Source: Ceratorhiza oryzae-sativae (lineage: Eukaryota; Basidiomycota; Agaricomycetes; Cantharellales; Ceratobasidiaceae). Taken from it: DNA of 64,000 nucleotides. Below are positions 23,082-35,905 of this stretch, one piece after another. The position numbers and the translations under genes are program-made. The number at the start of each line of letters is the position of its first letter. The first letter of the stretch is position 1. Below the pieces are notes generated by a model. It saw nothing but the letters and a program-made list of their open reading frames with translations, ran no database searches and was not told the DNA's origin. The stretch spans positions 124,001 through 188,000 of the forward strand of contig JARWMV010000241.1 of NCBI GenBank assembly GCA_030998015.1, given 5' to 3'.

Positions 23082-23527
23082 GCCCTAACGTACGTCGCCT
23101 CAGCCTCGTTCAACCGCAGCGTTCTTATATTGATTTGGACCTGCAGCTCGATTAACTATCGCTCGGTACCCGCTGCGCTTGTGATCCTTTCTTTGACTCA
23201 ATCACGTTGTAAGATATTTCGAGCGCAGGTGGGACGGGCCTGATGCTATCGTTGATTCGCACATGTATTATTGAGAAAATCAAAAATAAATGTATATTGT
23301 ATCCTATCAATCTGGGGCCTTGAACGAACGCGGGACAAGAGATTTGCCACAGCACGCGGGCATACCGGAGAATAATGCACACCCAATGTGTGTACTCGCT
23401 TTTGAAATTGAATACTTGTCCTTGCGGCCAAAGGCCATGATCGACGAGAAAGCGGTGGGGATCATCGCGTGTTTGTCCGCTTCTTCCGTCCAGCATTTGA
23501 CTCTGCTGCCCCATGCCCGTTGCACAA

Positions 23528-23609
23528 GACGGCTTAGCAAAGTGGTTACTGCGATTGATTAGAAATCAATTCCTCTCTGAGGGCGTAGGTTCGAGTCCTA
23601 CAGTCGTCG
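23528..23609 (+). tRNA. tRNA-Ser, anticodon AGA
   Basis: Acceptor strands GACGGCT and AGTCGTC pair. The anticodon stem ATTGA/TCAAT encloses loop TTAGAAA, so the anticodon is AGA, reading UCU. A long variable arm (TCCTCTCTGAGGG) identifies serine. The T arm is GTAGGTTCGAGTCCTAC and the discriminator base is G. There is no intron; length is 82 nt. Confidence 0.93.
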
Positions 23610-25028
23610 AAGCTATTTTGCCTCCCAATGTCCTACAATCTCACGTTGACAGCCAAAGAACATTTTTGGTTCGTGCAAATGCGTGCTTGTCCTGCCTAAT
23701 CCCTCGTTTTGTCCCACGTCTGACACTTTACTTTGCCTCGTGCTTTTATCGGCTCACAGTGGCATAGCCTTCTCTACTAATAGCCCCCCAGGGCTTGTTT
23801 CTATATGCGTGGTGCAGTGATTATACGAGAATCCAGCAGATTCAAAATGTTTGATTGACGTTATAGCGATCCGTGTGTATGCCACAAGGTGATGGCTGGG
23901 GGAACTATCAAATGGGCCATATGTGCCGATTATGGCCAAACTCGACTTGAATCTACACGAGGTGGATCTAAGTTCAGAGTAAAGAGGGATGTATATTCGA
24001 TTGAAGAAACTACACCCCGCATATTAAGGGTATTCGTGACAGGAGGATTGAAAGGAGAGTGGGTCGATGAATCGGTTGTGCTGTGGATCGTCAAACGGAT
24101 GGTGTCCCATGTATCAGGGACGGCGAAGCCATAGTATGAAAATATGGAACTTACTGGGCCCAGAACGTCAGTTGATTTACAGAAGACTTGTCCTCCTTTG
24201 CCGAGTTAGCGTACTCGCATCGCTGCTCGGAGTAATATTGCCACGAGACAGGTGCAACGCCCAGTCTCAAACTCGCCACCGCTTTTTCTACCATTCTCGC
24301 CTGCACATTCCTTTTCGACTGTCAGCACATTTGTGCCTCTCTTCTATCGATACCATTCATTTTGGACATTCTAGGCTGGGGGACCAAACAAACGCACACT
24401 AGTTCCTGGCGACATGCCGCACCATCATCTCGCATCTCTCAGGTCCAATCGTCACAGTTGATCTGGGAGAAAGGAGGCAAGAATTGATCTGTTCTTATCA
24501 GCCGGAAGAGAAGCTGCGTGTATACTTCACTCGGACGCACAGCTTATTGTGGCCCGAGTGCGTTGGAGACGAGGCGTGTGCGCATACAGAGTGCATGTCC
24601 AGCGCGGAGGGGGGATCAGCGTGTGGCAAAAGTGGGATAACCTGAGATTGCAACAACGTGCCCGTTCCTGGGAGCGATCAGCGCTGAGCTATTCGCGGTG
24701 AGCTCGCAGGTGTTGGGCCGTCATCTGGCTCGAGGCGCCGGGCCGGATTGGGGACATTTGCATCCGGGGCTATTGTCTGGGACCATGGGATCGGACCCTG
24801 GGGCCAAACAGACGAGCCGGAGTCGGCCACTCATCCTCAATTGTCGGTGCACAATAGTGTCTGCCGGCCACCACGCTGCAGACGATTAAATACGGGCCTG
24901 CTCGCCGCTATGGATCCCCAGCCCAGCTCCTTCTCCCCGACCGGATCGACTATTGTCTGTCTCACCCGCCCCGGCCTTTTATTCCCCTGCCGTCCCCCTC
25001 GCACTCGCACACGCACCCGCCCTCGACC
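23610..25028. other. intergenic, no gene recognised
   Basis: Frames at 23889-24402 and 24698-24889 show no motif or convincing splice pattern. The last 150 bp before 25029 are pyrimidine-rich and probably hold the promoter of the tetraspan gene. Confidence 0.5.
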
Positions 25029-26188
25029 ATGGTCGCCGCCAACAATTCTGTCGCCCGCCGCCTCTGGGCCGTCCGCCAGAAGCTGTTCCCGTCCTTTGAG
25101 CCCAAGGCCTACCATCTCCAGTGGCGCCATGCCACTCTCAGTACGTCTCCCCCCGCTCGAGATGAAATCTCTCGTGCTTACCCCTCCTTCACAGTCACGA
25201 TCATGTTCATGTGTGTCGCCTTTACGATGCCGTCGTTCCCCCAGACCAAGCCGTTTGCCGACTCGGACTATTCCGACGCAACGGGCATCAACGTCATCGC
25301 ATCCTACAGGCGTAAGTCTCCGTGTCCGCTTGCCTCTCGCCCGTCTAACCATTTCCACAGGGATGAGGAAAATTACCCCAGGAATCATGTGGTACAACGT
25401 CGCGGTCGCAGGATTCATCTTTCTCCACCTGATCGTCGAGCCGTTCTTTGAGCGCGGAGCGCCCGTCTGGTTTGAGCTCTTTTGGATGTCCCTCGTCGCC
25501 ATCGGCGAGATCGTCTGCCTCGGCTTGATGGCCACCTCCCGCCCAGACGTCTGCAACTTTTCATTTGGCGTCGATCCGACCCCGAACCCAAAACTCACCG
25601 CCAAAAACTCGGCCACGTCCATCTGCAGCAATTGGCGCGGAATGAACGGCATGCTTGCTGTTCTCGTTTTGATGTGTACGTTTTCTTCTGGCTCGAGCAT
25701 GACTTGTACTGACAAGATCAACAGTCCTTCTCCACATCACATGGCACACCGTCGTTTCCCTACGTCACATGAACCAACGCCGCACCGTCTTTGCTCTCCC
25801 CATCACCGACTACCGCTGGAACCTGCCCAAGGAGCGCGCGCGCATCAACGAGACCTTCCCCGGCGACATCGAGGCTCCTGCCAAGTCTTCGGCCGAGGTC
25901 AAGTCGGCTCAGACCGACTCGTTTGACTACTCGGCTCCTTCGTCAGACTACAAGTCCACCACCGACGGCACCCTTTCGTTCCCCTCGACTGCCTCGGAAG
26001 ATTACAACAACTATTCCCGTCCTACTGCCAACTCCAAGCCAGCCAACTTGGACGCTCTCCCAGCACGAGCCCAACCCGTCATTGTACAACAGTCGTCCGT
26101 GATCCAATCCGATGCGTTGTCGATCTCCGCCCTATCCGAGTCTTCCAACGGGGATGCACCGTTCTCCAACTATGCTCGCCGCATCTAA
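25029..26188 (+). CDS. tetraspan (MARVEL-like) integral membrane protein
   Basis: Four exons in phase: 25029-25140, 25195-25311, 25361-25675 and 25725-26188. Hydrophobic helices are TIMFMCVAFTMPSF, MWYNVAVAGFIFLHLIVEPF, LFWMSLVAIGEIVCLGLMAT and MLAVLVLMFLLHITWHTVV, four spans as in MARVEL-type fungal membrane proteins. A conserved-looking CNFSFG...CSNWRGMN loop with two cysteines lies between helices 3 and 4. The C-terminal cytosolic tail of about 130 residues is Ser/Asp/Tyr-rich with several SxxY-like repeats (SFDYSAPSSDY). The start ATG at 25029 is preceded by a CT-rich leader. A role in membrane organisation is the family expectation, not shown. Confidence 0.72.
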
Positions 26189-26715
26189 ACATATCCATAC
26201 ATGACTCTTACATCTTTCGGGGATCGGGGCTTCGTTGACTTATTCGATTCGGGTTTCGCCATACGTGTATCATCAATCTCACAAACATTCTACACTCTCT
26301 TTTACATGTCCTTCTTATTTCTTTACCCGCTAGCATCGGCCTGGAGCGCGGTGTGTAGTCTCGCGCTCCTTTGCCTGGTGTACATTGCTTTTGTTTTTTT
26401 TCAGTTGTATTGTCGATGTGTGTACATTTCTCTTGGATCGTTTCTCTTGTGCTTAGTAGATTCGAATGCGATGAAAATCAACCTTGTATTCAAACTGCTT
26501 GCGTCGGAGTCGGAATCGAAAGGACAACCAAAATTCCCGCAATCGTTATCGAGATTGTTTCAAACCCTGACCGCTGTGTTCTTTGGAACCGTATACACGG
26601 AGAAAGGTAGAGAGGCCTCTGAACGTGTCGATCAAGTAAATCCAGTCTCGCTGGCGTCCAACTTGAACACGACAGTGGAGCGAGCAACCAAAATGAATCT
26701 GACAGGCAAAATTTT

Positions 26716-26811
26716 CGACGACTGTAGGACTCGAACCTACGCCCTCAGAGAGGAATTGATATTAAATCGCATGATTCGAATCAATCGCAGTAACCACTTT
26801 GCTAAGCCGTC
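26716..26811 (-). tRNA. tRNA-Ser, anticodon CGA, with 14-nt intron
   Basis: Read on the minus strand, it matches the AGA tRNA at 23528 almost base for base (acceptor, D arm, variable arm, T arm). The anticodon loop is TTCGAA followed by an inserted 14 nt (plus-strand 26761-26774), then the rest of the loop and stem. The intron sits at the canonical 37/38 position. Anticodon CGA reads UCG. Mature length is 82 nt, equal to its partner. Confidence 0.92.
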
Positions 26812-27057
26812 TTGCTTGTAACTGCATGCGTCATAAATCGGCGAACAGCACGTGAGCTCACCGTCATGACTTGAGATTGATTTCTCGTTGCCAACTCTCG
26901 TGTGGAATCGTCAGATATTACGAATCAACTGAAACCTTAAATTCTTGGCGCTGCTTTCGCTCGAGTGTTTGAGACATAATTTCATTCGATTCTAATCTAA
27001 TAATACAATACTGCTAATTCTTCCCATCTACGGCAGGCAGCTCAAAGCTCGAATCTT

Positions 27058-28813
27058 CTATAGGCGTCCTGGGCACCTCGTCCTCTTCCGATAGGGCATG
27101 GTCCGACAGGGCAGGCAAGCTCTCGGGACGCGTCGTTCCGTACTCGTGTCTGGGCCAAATGTGGGCGGGTCGGCGAGAGCTACGAGCTCTGCGTGCGACA
27201 CTACGCGCAGCTTTTGGGATGGCGGAACGGCCTTTTCTGACTCGAGTTCAAGACCGCCGCGAAGGACCCCGACGCGCATCATCGCGAGGAGCTATGAACG
27301 ATTTCAGGGGCGGTGAGTTGCCGTAAGAGTAAAGTCCGTCAATGGGCAACGTACGTTGTGGGCCGCGTTTGAGTGGTCATAGACACCACCGAAGAATGCA
27401 GTGGTTGCGTCCTTGCCTATGTTTTTCGCAATGAGATGCTTTCCACCTGGGTGTTCGTCCATGAATGAAGTGACGTCATGAATGAATCCGGAAATCAGGA
27501 CAAGATTTCGTTGTTTGGCAAGTGATTGGACTGCCACAAGGTTCACCGGTCAGCGCATATAGCGACATGATACCCGTGCGATACTCACATTCATCCCACT
27601 CTATGATAGGCAAGTCATTCGAGCTCTTCGGCCATTCGATCTTGTCCGCCCTCTGTTTGATCTTCTTCAGTTCCATCGTCATTTGCCCCTTTTTGACCTC
27701 GTTATCCGGGAACACCTTCAAATGACTGGCAAGGCCGAACCACGACATGACGGTGATGAACCATTTCGTGGGATCGTACTGGTACCACCTGATGGCGTTC
27801 CGATAGTCCATCGGAAACTGGTGGTGGAAGTTGTGATAGCCTTCGCCCAGAGTCACGAATGCGGTGATCATGTGGTCCCGGGGTGTGTGTTTGTCGTCAA
27901 ACGGTGTTTCACCCAGCCAATGAGCGAGAGAGTTGACGCAAAAGGTAGACTATCAAGCGGGTGTCAAATTCAGCGCAAGACTAAAGTGCCACAAATGACT
28001 TGCATGATGCACAAAGAATAGCCGAGCCGCTCCGGCGAAGAAATATCCTCCGCGATAGTCGCCCCAGAATAGTCCGGGGATTAGAGTGGGAATAATAAAG
28101 CTCATGAAGAGGACCAATAGCAAATACCAACGGTGCTGCCACTGCACAACCTTGTTGCGGGCAAGGTCAGAGACATCTGCGACACCAGGTTTGCGGCGAG
28201 GCTTGAAAAGCATCCAGCCTTCAATGGATCATGTCAACTAGAAGGAGACGGATGAAGGGCGAAATAAATATACCTATGTGAGACCAGAAGAACCCAAGGT
28301 GCGCATTGTACGGGTCCAACTCTGTGTCGGTGTACCGATGATGTGCTCGATGTCCGCGGGACCACCACTTGATCGAGCCTTCAAACGCACCAGCGCCGGC
28401 CATCGCTAGGGCGTACTCTAGGGGTTTGGATGCATTGTATGACCGATGAGCCCAAAGCCGATGGTAGCCCGCGGTGATGCCAAGCCCAGTTATAAAGTAC
28501 CAAAACGCGGCAAAAACGGCGGTTTTAGTTTGAAGAGGGGTAGTGAGCGTGCCATAGAGTGCAATGAGAGGGATAGCAGTGAGTCCCGTGCAACTGATAT
28601 ATTGAAGTTCTTTCCACCTAAAAGGGCGGTTAGCTGTAGAGACGTAGCTAAAGTTGATTAGACGAACCAATTAGAGAGCGTTATTGGAGGGAGAGGTTGG
28701 GTCGTTGCCAAGGTATGTTGAACGTAATTGTCCGGTATGTTCAGGTCAATAGGAGTGGTCTCATCCCGAGCCTTGGACGGCCTCGACCGTCGATATGGTT
28801 GGGCTGGTTCCAT
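27058..28813 (-). CDS. OLE1: stearoyl-CoA (delta-9) desaturase with C-terminal cytochrome b5 domain
   Basis: A multi-exon minus-strand gene for the ER membrane acyl-CoA delta-9 desaturase, which makes palmitoleate and oleate with electrons from its own cytochrome b5. The start ATG 28811-28813 gives [14 protein letters not shown]. The three histidine boxes are HRLWAH, HRAHHRY and HNFHH, in the exon blocks at 28.5, 28.3 and 27.8 kb. Hydrophobic pairs lie between them ([31 protein letters not shown]). The b5 heme motif EHPGGKH lies near 27450 after an intron, with [14 protein letters not shown] behind it. The C-terminal tail ends RCPGRL at TAG 27058-27060. Fused b5 is the normal fungal form. No frame break was found. 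Confidence 0.93.
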
Positions 28814-29209
28814 TGCAGTAACAGAGTCGAGTCTAAGGGGACCAAGACCAGGGGACGATGGGTGGACTGTCAGGCGTCGACCGACATATTATATGTTCGG
28901 AAACCCACTTTCGTTGGGGCGACAACCTGCCTCTACAAATACCCGAATAGCCTAGGCTTTCACATTTGGTGGGGCCAAACGCCCCACTCGGGCGAGGTCA
29001 TACGGTTCTAGCCAATGAGGGATGACAAGGGTGACGGAATCCTTGAGCATAGTCAAACCGAATCGTTCGGTCTTTGCGGTGGCCGAGCCCGGACTGCGCC
29101 GGCGTACTTTGCACGTTTGGTTGGGGAGCGCTTCAGCACACGCAAATGAGCGGAATTTCACGGAATAGCGATAAATAGCATTATAGTACCAGCATCCATA
29201 TAATGAATT

Positions 29210-30216
29210 TTACGGACCGATCCCGCCCTTGATTAGCTTGGCACCCGTAAGCTCATCCTTATCCCCCTCTTTCTTCTCTGTATAACGCTTGAGTCTGATC
29301 AACAGCTATTTTTTTAATAGCATCGACTCACCAGCCGATTTCGCTGTGGATGTTGAGTTGTTCCCCTGGGGCCCACATCCACAATCATATGTCTCGTCAA
29401 GCTTTGTACAGTCAAACTCAGGTTTCTTGAGTCGCACATTAACGAGGTTATGAACATGGCACAGCCTAGCAACAAGGAAGGATAAGAGGGCTTGCAAGTT
29501 TGGACAAATCTGTACACACCAAAGTGCAGATATCATCCTTGATGCAGTCTAGGCGTGGAGTAAATGGCCGACGGTGGCGGCGATGGGGGTTACACGTACT
29601 TGAGGTGGATATTGTTTCAATAACGCCTGGAACTCCACGGCACACTCTCCGCATGGGTAGAGGCGTGACGTTAAATAAAAGAATGATTTCAGAGCCTCTC
29701 GTTCGTCTTCTGTTGGCTTCTGTTGGAAATGTCACCGCTTCAGACCGAGGAGTGAGAATGTTTGTGAACGACTTACCTCGGGAAATCGCATTGTCATTGT
29801 ATGCCTGAGAAATATAGTTTCACAGTAGAAGATGCGGCAGGACGGTCATTGTCTTTTATCTATCGTTCATGAGAAGCCAAATGACGCACATCAATTTCCA
29901 GGTGGCTCGACCAAGCTCAGCTCTAGGGTGTAAGTCAGATAGAAAACCCGCGGTAGGCTGTTACGCGGCTTGGAACTTACTTAGCTGTGGCATTGCCCAA
30001 CTTAGGCATGATAACGCCGCCCTGTGTTCCACCAATCTGCTTCGACAAACCCGTGGCCGGGGCATATTCCTCGACCCCCCCTTCCCCAAAGACTCTTCCA
30101 GAGGCAGGATCCACATAACTCGACAATGGGTGATGAGTGGTTAACGTGACGAGAGAAATAATCACAATCAGAGCGACCAGAATGATAATGTATGTTTTAG
30201 TGAACCGGGCGAACAT
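29210..30216 (-). CDS. ERV2: FAD-linked sulfhydryl oxidase, Erv2-type
   Basis: The N-terminal exon starts at ATG 30214-30216 (MFARFTKTY) with one signal-anchor helix (IIILVALIVIISLVTLT), then a lumenal stem. It is followed by AELGRATWKLM and HTMTMRFPE, the family's FAD-binding start, EDEREALKSFF, SRLYPCGECA (the CxxC active site next to FAD), and LCHVHNLVNVRLKKPEFDC, the HxxHN FAD motif. The tail has a second Cys pair (YDCGCG). These enzymes pass electrons from dithiols in the ER lumen to oxygen. At least six exons; the last ends LIKGGIGP with TAA 29210-29212. The junction before the HVHN exon (about 29480-29510) is unclear, perhaps through a one-base error. An upstream in-frame Met at 30324 is also possible. 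Confidence 0.8.
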
Positions 30217-30575
30217 TTTCGAATGGGAAAGCCTGGTGCGATGTGTTCGGGTTGTTCGAGAGAGTTCGAACACGAGAAAGCAAGCCAAAAAGATAACCGA
30301 TATAGGTACAATGCCTAGGTACAACCACTAGCAGCGATTAGACCAGCTAACGAGCTTAGTACTTGAGGTTTCAGTAAGGCGAGCAGTGTCGGATCCTATG
30401 GGTGATCGACGCAGTGGTTGTTTGTGGCAAGTCTAATAGCTTCCGGCAATCGAGTTGCTCAGATCAACATTGCCGGAGCCTGCCACGACCATCGCCACAC
30501 TATCGCCCGCTAAACTCTCTCATTGAACTCTGTCCCAGTTTCTTTCGTGCATTAAATCACTCGGCATTGCCTGGC

Positions 30576-32636
30576 ATGAATTCGCTTGAGGATGACTGGG
30601 TCCAGCAAGCGAAGAATGCTGAGGAACCAGTAAGCATAAAGTCAATGATTGAAATTTCGCTTGGGTCTGAACATCGGCATGGAATAGGAGCACATAATAT
30701 TGAAAGCGCTTGAAGGCAGTTTAGCCTCGCAAAATCTATCGAAGTTCAACGACGACCTCACTAAACTTGTGGGCTCAGATGACGTGTGTACAATGCGCGC
30801 GCTCCAGGGCCCTTTGCCTAACCCTGCCAACCAAGTAGACTATCCTCCAGTCGACTCCCCTCGAACTCGTGCCCGTTCTTCTCTCTTCTGCGGGCTCAAT
30901 CAATAGTCATCCAGACGATCTTCGCCGAACACTCGAGTTCATCGCACGGCATGGGAGCGCAAAAGAGGTCCTGCTAGTTGTACAAGAGTCTTTCGATTCC
31001 CTTATTCGATCAAACAGGCTTCAAGACGAGAGTGACGGTGTCGACCCAAATGAGGTTGTTTGGAAATGGATCAATCTTATTGACATGTATACGTTAGGTG
31101 GGTATTGGTGACCTCCCTTTCGCTACCTGCTAAGAAGTTGAAGTGTAGCATTTCCACGCCTGATCCTTAGAAAAAGGTCCGCGCCGGAGACGGCAGGCCC
31201 GATCATCAAACACCTCTGTGAATCATTTGACGAGCTACATGAAGTCGTTTACCCCAATACATCTCAAGCCCCAGGTATTGTTGACTCGTGCATGCGTTTG
31301 GGGTATGCCCTGCTGGGATGGTTCGAAGTTGTGCATGCAGATCCCGCTCAAGTTGCGGAGGTCAAGGTGAGGGAAACTTCTACACTTACTGTCAGTAGCT
31401 TAACTTGAGCTAAAATCTAGGCCACAATCCAAAAACTGCTATTTGTGTCGGTGGAAGAATGCGTGAGTCTCGCTTTCTACCGAACTCTTGGTGACTATCG
31501 AACTATCATAGCTTTACGATAGCACGGTTATGAAGTCAGATGCCAGTTTCCTCAGTCGTTTGATGGTTCGTCGTTGGAACTATAATTGCCGCCGCCTAAC
31601 AATCATTTAGATGGCAAGCTTGGATTTTGCGCCAGCTTCGCTAGGTCACACAACCGGCCCCACGAAACATCCTGTTGCCTCGTTCGTCATATATGCCTCA
31701 TCTGAACGGAAGTTGAAAAGCTCTAGCGAAGCTCAAAAAGGCTTGGAGATGCACCAGCTCGGGGCTTCACTCTGCTTGCAGCAACACAAATGGAGACAAT
31801 TGGCGCTTCGGTGGCTGAAGGACTGTATATCTGCGGTACCAGAAGAGGACTATTTGGACGGCAACTTTGCAACCTTTATAACATCTGTGGGTCGATTTGG
31901 TGACATGAAATAATCGAGATTAACGATACGTCCAGTCGATTTCCTTGGTTGCAGCGACCGACTCGGACTCCACCACTCGAGGTTCAGCGTTTCAACTCCT
32001 TACCCAACTCATACTCAGGGTTCACCCGCAAGTTGCCTTTGAACTCGTGCGGCAGCTTGTAGATGATGAATGCCCGTATTCGAATATGCGCTCCTCGGCC
32101 GTGGTGCTCTTGAGACGGTTGGTTGTTCGAGCATTTAGTCGCAAACCAGTCAGTTTCTCTTTTCCGGGACAGATTGGCCCGAATGTTCACAGGAAGATGA
32201 ATAGCCGAGCCCAGACGACCCGTTCGCGGCTGAAATATTGCTCCGGGAATACGCGCATATTCTGTTTCAAAGTCCATTACTGAGGGACTCCCAATCAGGG
32301 GGCATTGAAACCGCTGATCCACAGGAAGTGAACAAGATTATCGAATCTCTGGGATTTTATTACATCTTGCTCGCGAGGGATAACGACAACTTGGTGGGTG
32401 ATCTTACCGGGACAGCTTCGCAATGTGAGCTGATTCCTTATACACAGACCGGAATTCGAGAGTCTAGCTCTATCAAGAAAATCAACCGCGACTATATTTT
32501 GCCATTGAAGAAAAGCCTCAAAGGATGGGAATTGGAATCACCTGACGTTGATGTACAGTCTGCTTTACGGGCCATCACGGTCCAGCTTGGACGTGTAGAT
32601 GAAATGGTTGAGAAAGTGCAGAAAACCACTTGCTAG
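30576..32636 (+). CDS. helical-repeat protein, possibly Ybp2/glomulin (Kinetochor_Ybp2) family, frame-broken
   Basis: Many short exons on the plus strand encode a mainly alpha-helical protein: MNSLEDDWVQQAKNAEEP, LEGSLASQNLSKFNDDLTKL, LPLELVPVLLSSAGS-like, LEFIARHGSAKEVLLVVQE, EVVWKWINLIDMYTLG, RKRSAPETAGPIIKHLCESF, ASLGHTTGPTKHPVASFVIY, LRWLKDCISAVPEEDYL, STTRGSAFQLLTQLILRV, and LGFYYILLARDNDN followed after an intron by TGIRESSSIKKI. It ends at TAG 32634-32636. The YxLLxRDxxNxTG pattern near the end recalls the glomulin/ALF4/YAP-binding group, hence the tentative family. Near 30835-30862 the frame is lost between NPANQ and LELVPVLL with no room for an intron. The first intron is also not resolved. 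Confidence 0.5.
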
Positions 32637-33026
32637 AGGCAATAGCTTGCGCGTTTAGGCGAAGGGGGACAGCTCGATGGCAAGGCAGATTTTCTACCCG
32701 TGAAAAATGAATAAAATGTTCGACTTGCATGATATATAACAATGTTCAGTTGATCCCGTTATATTTTGACAGTAAACTCACCGGCAGGCTGGGGGGTGTA
32801 CGGGCTAAAAATCTTATCTATTGGAGTATACAATCGTCTCTTCCTGGCAACACGACCAGTGCTCCAGTACTGATAAACCGGAACGGTGAACCACGGAATT
32901 CGCATGTAACCACCTGTTAGATACCGCCCGTCTTACTGTATACTGTAATGTTTGTTAATTTTTTCACTATATGCATAAAGGATACACGATTGCCATCCAA
33001 ACTATACACATAAGGCAGAGGCAGGA

Positions 33027-35049
33027 TTAGTACGCAAAGTTCTCTCGGTGAATCAAGTCGCCCAAGACACCAAGCTCTCGCACACCCTGTACGACAAGTT
33101 CCTCCAAGGCCAAAGGGCCGCATACATACACCTCTCGCCCAACAACATCCATCGCCGATACGCCCCCCTCGTCCAGCCGCTTGCCATGTATGGTCACATC
33201 AACCCGGGACCCATCGGGAAGCCGACCAAAGTCAGCTTGAAGGTCCCCCCGTAGGCCTTTTGAGTAAACTGTGACCCGTAGTCTGAGTGAAATCCCGGTC
33301 TCTTTTTGAGATTCAGGCACACGAAGGGCATTAGCAACAAGCTCTCCGAATATCTCTGCGTCTCCCCGCCTTGCGGCCAACACGAACGCAATATCCCACT
33401 CTCGACCATGCCCTCCTCTAAGAATTCCCCTCAGCATGCTAAGGAATGGTGTGATCCCCACCCCGCCAGCTACCCACAGCAGCCGGCCACCCTTTTCCGG
33501 AAGGACAAAATCGCCGTCTATACCCACGAGTGGCAGGTTCATGCCCAGTGGTGAGGGTCATCCAATAACCCAGGCATCATTTCTGCTATCCTTCGGACCA
33601 TGTGGAACAGCCGAGAAGTGACAAACCCGTTAGGTTTCTCGCGCATGGTGATCATCAGTGCGTCGGATGGTTCAGATCGGCCAGAAACCGTCCATGTCCG
33701 TATGCCGTCATCGTTGAGGGACGACTCGTCTCCTTTCTGGGCCATATGCTGATACCCACGCCTACCAGTGAAGCTCGAGGTGTCAATAATTGCTGCTTGA
33801 CCTGGCAGAACGTTGACGGGTGCGGATGGGACGAAATAAAACGTTGCAAGGTCGTCGGAATGCACTTGGAATCTTGGATAGCGCGAGCGTCACGTCGGAA
33901 TTGAGCGTCGCACTATGTTTCTCCTCGACAAGATACCGAACAGGTGGACTATAGGGACTCGGAACGACGGGCGTGCCAGGTACTTGTCGCACGGCATGGC
34001 GTTTCGAACAAAAGCGTAGCCGGTGACAGAGATGAGCGTAATGAGGTTACTGCGAGGCATAATGCTCTCTGCATCCTTTCCAATGACGTTCTGAGCCGAA
34101 CCCGTGGTATAGAGCATATCGCCAGTCGCAAAGTCGAGTATGGTCAACCCAGCGAGTTTGGTTGTTTCAACGTTTCCAAGGATTGCATGTATCGGTTGCC
34201 TGCGTTGCGTATTAGCCATCCCTTCAACTGCGAGCGGGTGGGTAGCTGCTCACCAGAATAGTCAGGAAGGACAATCGTGCGGCCATCGCCGCGTACTCGA
34301 ACGAATCCAGCTCGACCACCACGGTGATTGACGCCCATATGCGAGGGGTACAGATCTGTGTCTTGTGGGTTTGCGACGTATGACGTCCCGAGAAATACGG
34401 TGTCTGCTCTGTGTATAAATTCGACAATACGATCCGGCAACCGGCCATCCTGGGCAAGTCCGGGTAATCATGACCACTTGTGGCTCTGTAACAGCCGGAG
34501 CCACAACCGGATATTGATGTATTTTGGGCAGTTCCTACCTCAACTATTAGAAACAATTATCTGGCTATTATATAAATAAAAGACTTACCCTAACGTCTGG
34601 TTAACCCTCAACTTCAAACTCAACCTCCGATCCTTTCCCTTCTTAACCTCCTCAAACCGTCCAGCAAACTTATTCCTTCTCCTTGAAGCCCACTCGATCC
34701 CTAGGCCAGCGACCAAATCGTTTCCCTCTGCTCGCCTCAAAATCGGATCACCGACCCACACGTCCGCCTCGATCTGCAACTCGACCTCGCTCGCGCTGGT
34801 AACGAATCCAACCATGCCTTCTTTCGAACTCAAGAGGGAGACCCAAGGTCGTCCATCCGAGTCGAGTGTGGAGATGGGCACGAAAGCAATGTTGGAGGTA
34901 TGAAAGATGCGATGTTGGTCGGGCATGTGGTCTCGAACACCGGTGTAATCGAATCGGACTGCTTCGGCCAGGCCAAGTGAGGACTGGAGTGCGCGTTCGC
35001 CTGGATGCCAGCCATGGAGAGCTGTCATGGATCCCTCGAACATTGCCAT
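33027..35049 (-). CDS. FMN split-barrel plus FAD/NAD(P) oxidoreductase fusion, several frameshifts
   Basis: The N-terminal exon (ATG 35047-35049) resembles a pyridoxamine-phosphate-oxidase-like FMN split barrel: HRIFHTSNIAFVPISTLDSD, GRPWVSLLSSKEGMVGFV. The next blocks continue it (DRIVEFIHRADTVFLGTSY, NHRGGRAGFVRV). From about 33.9 kb a ferredoxin-reductase module follows: RFQVHSDDLATFYFVPS (FAD domain), GRLLWVAGGVGITPFLSML (NAD(P) site) and VYVCGPLALEELV, ending HRENFAY at 33027. The frame breaks at about 34470 (in-frame TGA), 34175, 33990, 33865 and 33555, while the sequence on either side stays well conserved. So it is a recent pseudogene or a gene hit by assembly indels. I saw no 2Fe-2S motif. 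The reaction is unknown. Confidence 0.62.
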
Positions 35050-35905
35050 AGTGAGAGTCAAGCTAGGTGACCAGGACGCGATGCGACCACAAAACGGGAG
35101 AGCAGAGGGGAACTCCTAGCGAAATGCCTGAGATAACATCCAAGCACGCCGGTTTTATAGTGCCTAAAAGACCAAAGCAGCCAGCAACATGTTCCCATGG
35201 CCTACGGGGAGTCTTGGCCGCTATCGCAGCCAAAACCGGGATGCAGGAATCCGCCGAATGGTTGAGTGATTCATCAGGGGAACGGGCGGCTGAGCAGGAA
35301 TCCGCCGTCAGGTGGCTCATCCTAAGTAACAAACAACTTCATCTTCATCACGCAATCGGTCACACAACAGCACTCCCGTCACAAACTTCAATGCATATAT
35401 CATCCCTGCGCCGACCATCATCTACGAGGCAGCAAAGGAAACAACTACATACTCCAAGACCTCGCCCGCTATCCGCGTTCCCGCCAACACAGCTATATAT
35501 ACCGTCTCAAATCGTGAAAAGAGACGTCAAAATCAGATCAAAAAGTCACAGAGAGCCAGTCAAATCATGCAAGTAAATAGGGAAAAGAATGAAAAAAACA
35601 CACACAAAACCATTTTATGCGATTGGTTGAAACGAACTAGACGTAATGACTTGGACCAAGAAAAGATAGGATGAGCACAGACGAAGGAGTATCGGAATGG
35701 AAACGGTGTTGGAATGTCCCAAAGAATTTGATTAGGGATGACTGCGATTGTTCGTGCCATAATCTGGGCTTTGTCAGGTACTTCGTCAACCAACATACTC
35801 GAAAGTGACTCACATATAATACTTAAGCCCCTGAGACCTCTTCGCCCCCTATTCCGACCAACTTGAGTGCACCCTCCCCTTCTCCCTGTGCTTCGGCTCC
35901 GATAC
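35050..35905. other. intergenic; promoter side of the oxidoreductase and 3' side of the La gene
   Basis: The long plus-strand frame at 35067-35576 has no protein-like pattern and I do not call it. The motif GCAGGAATCCGCC occurs twice, near 35240 and 35294. Confidence 0.45.

Noticed and set aside
24748..25926. 392-codon plus-strand open frame
   Set aside because: It overlaps the tetraspan gene in a different frame; the spliced tetraspan model has membrane helices and correct splice sites.
35067..35576. 169-codon plus-strand open frame
   Set aside because: Composition is low in hydrophobic runs, there is no domain, and it lies in the promoter region of the divergent oxidoreductase.
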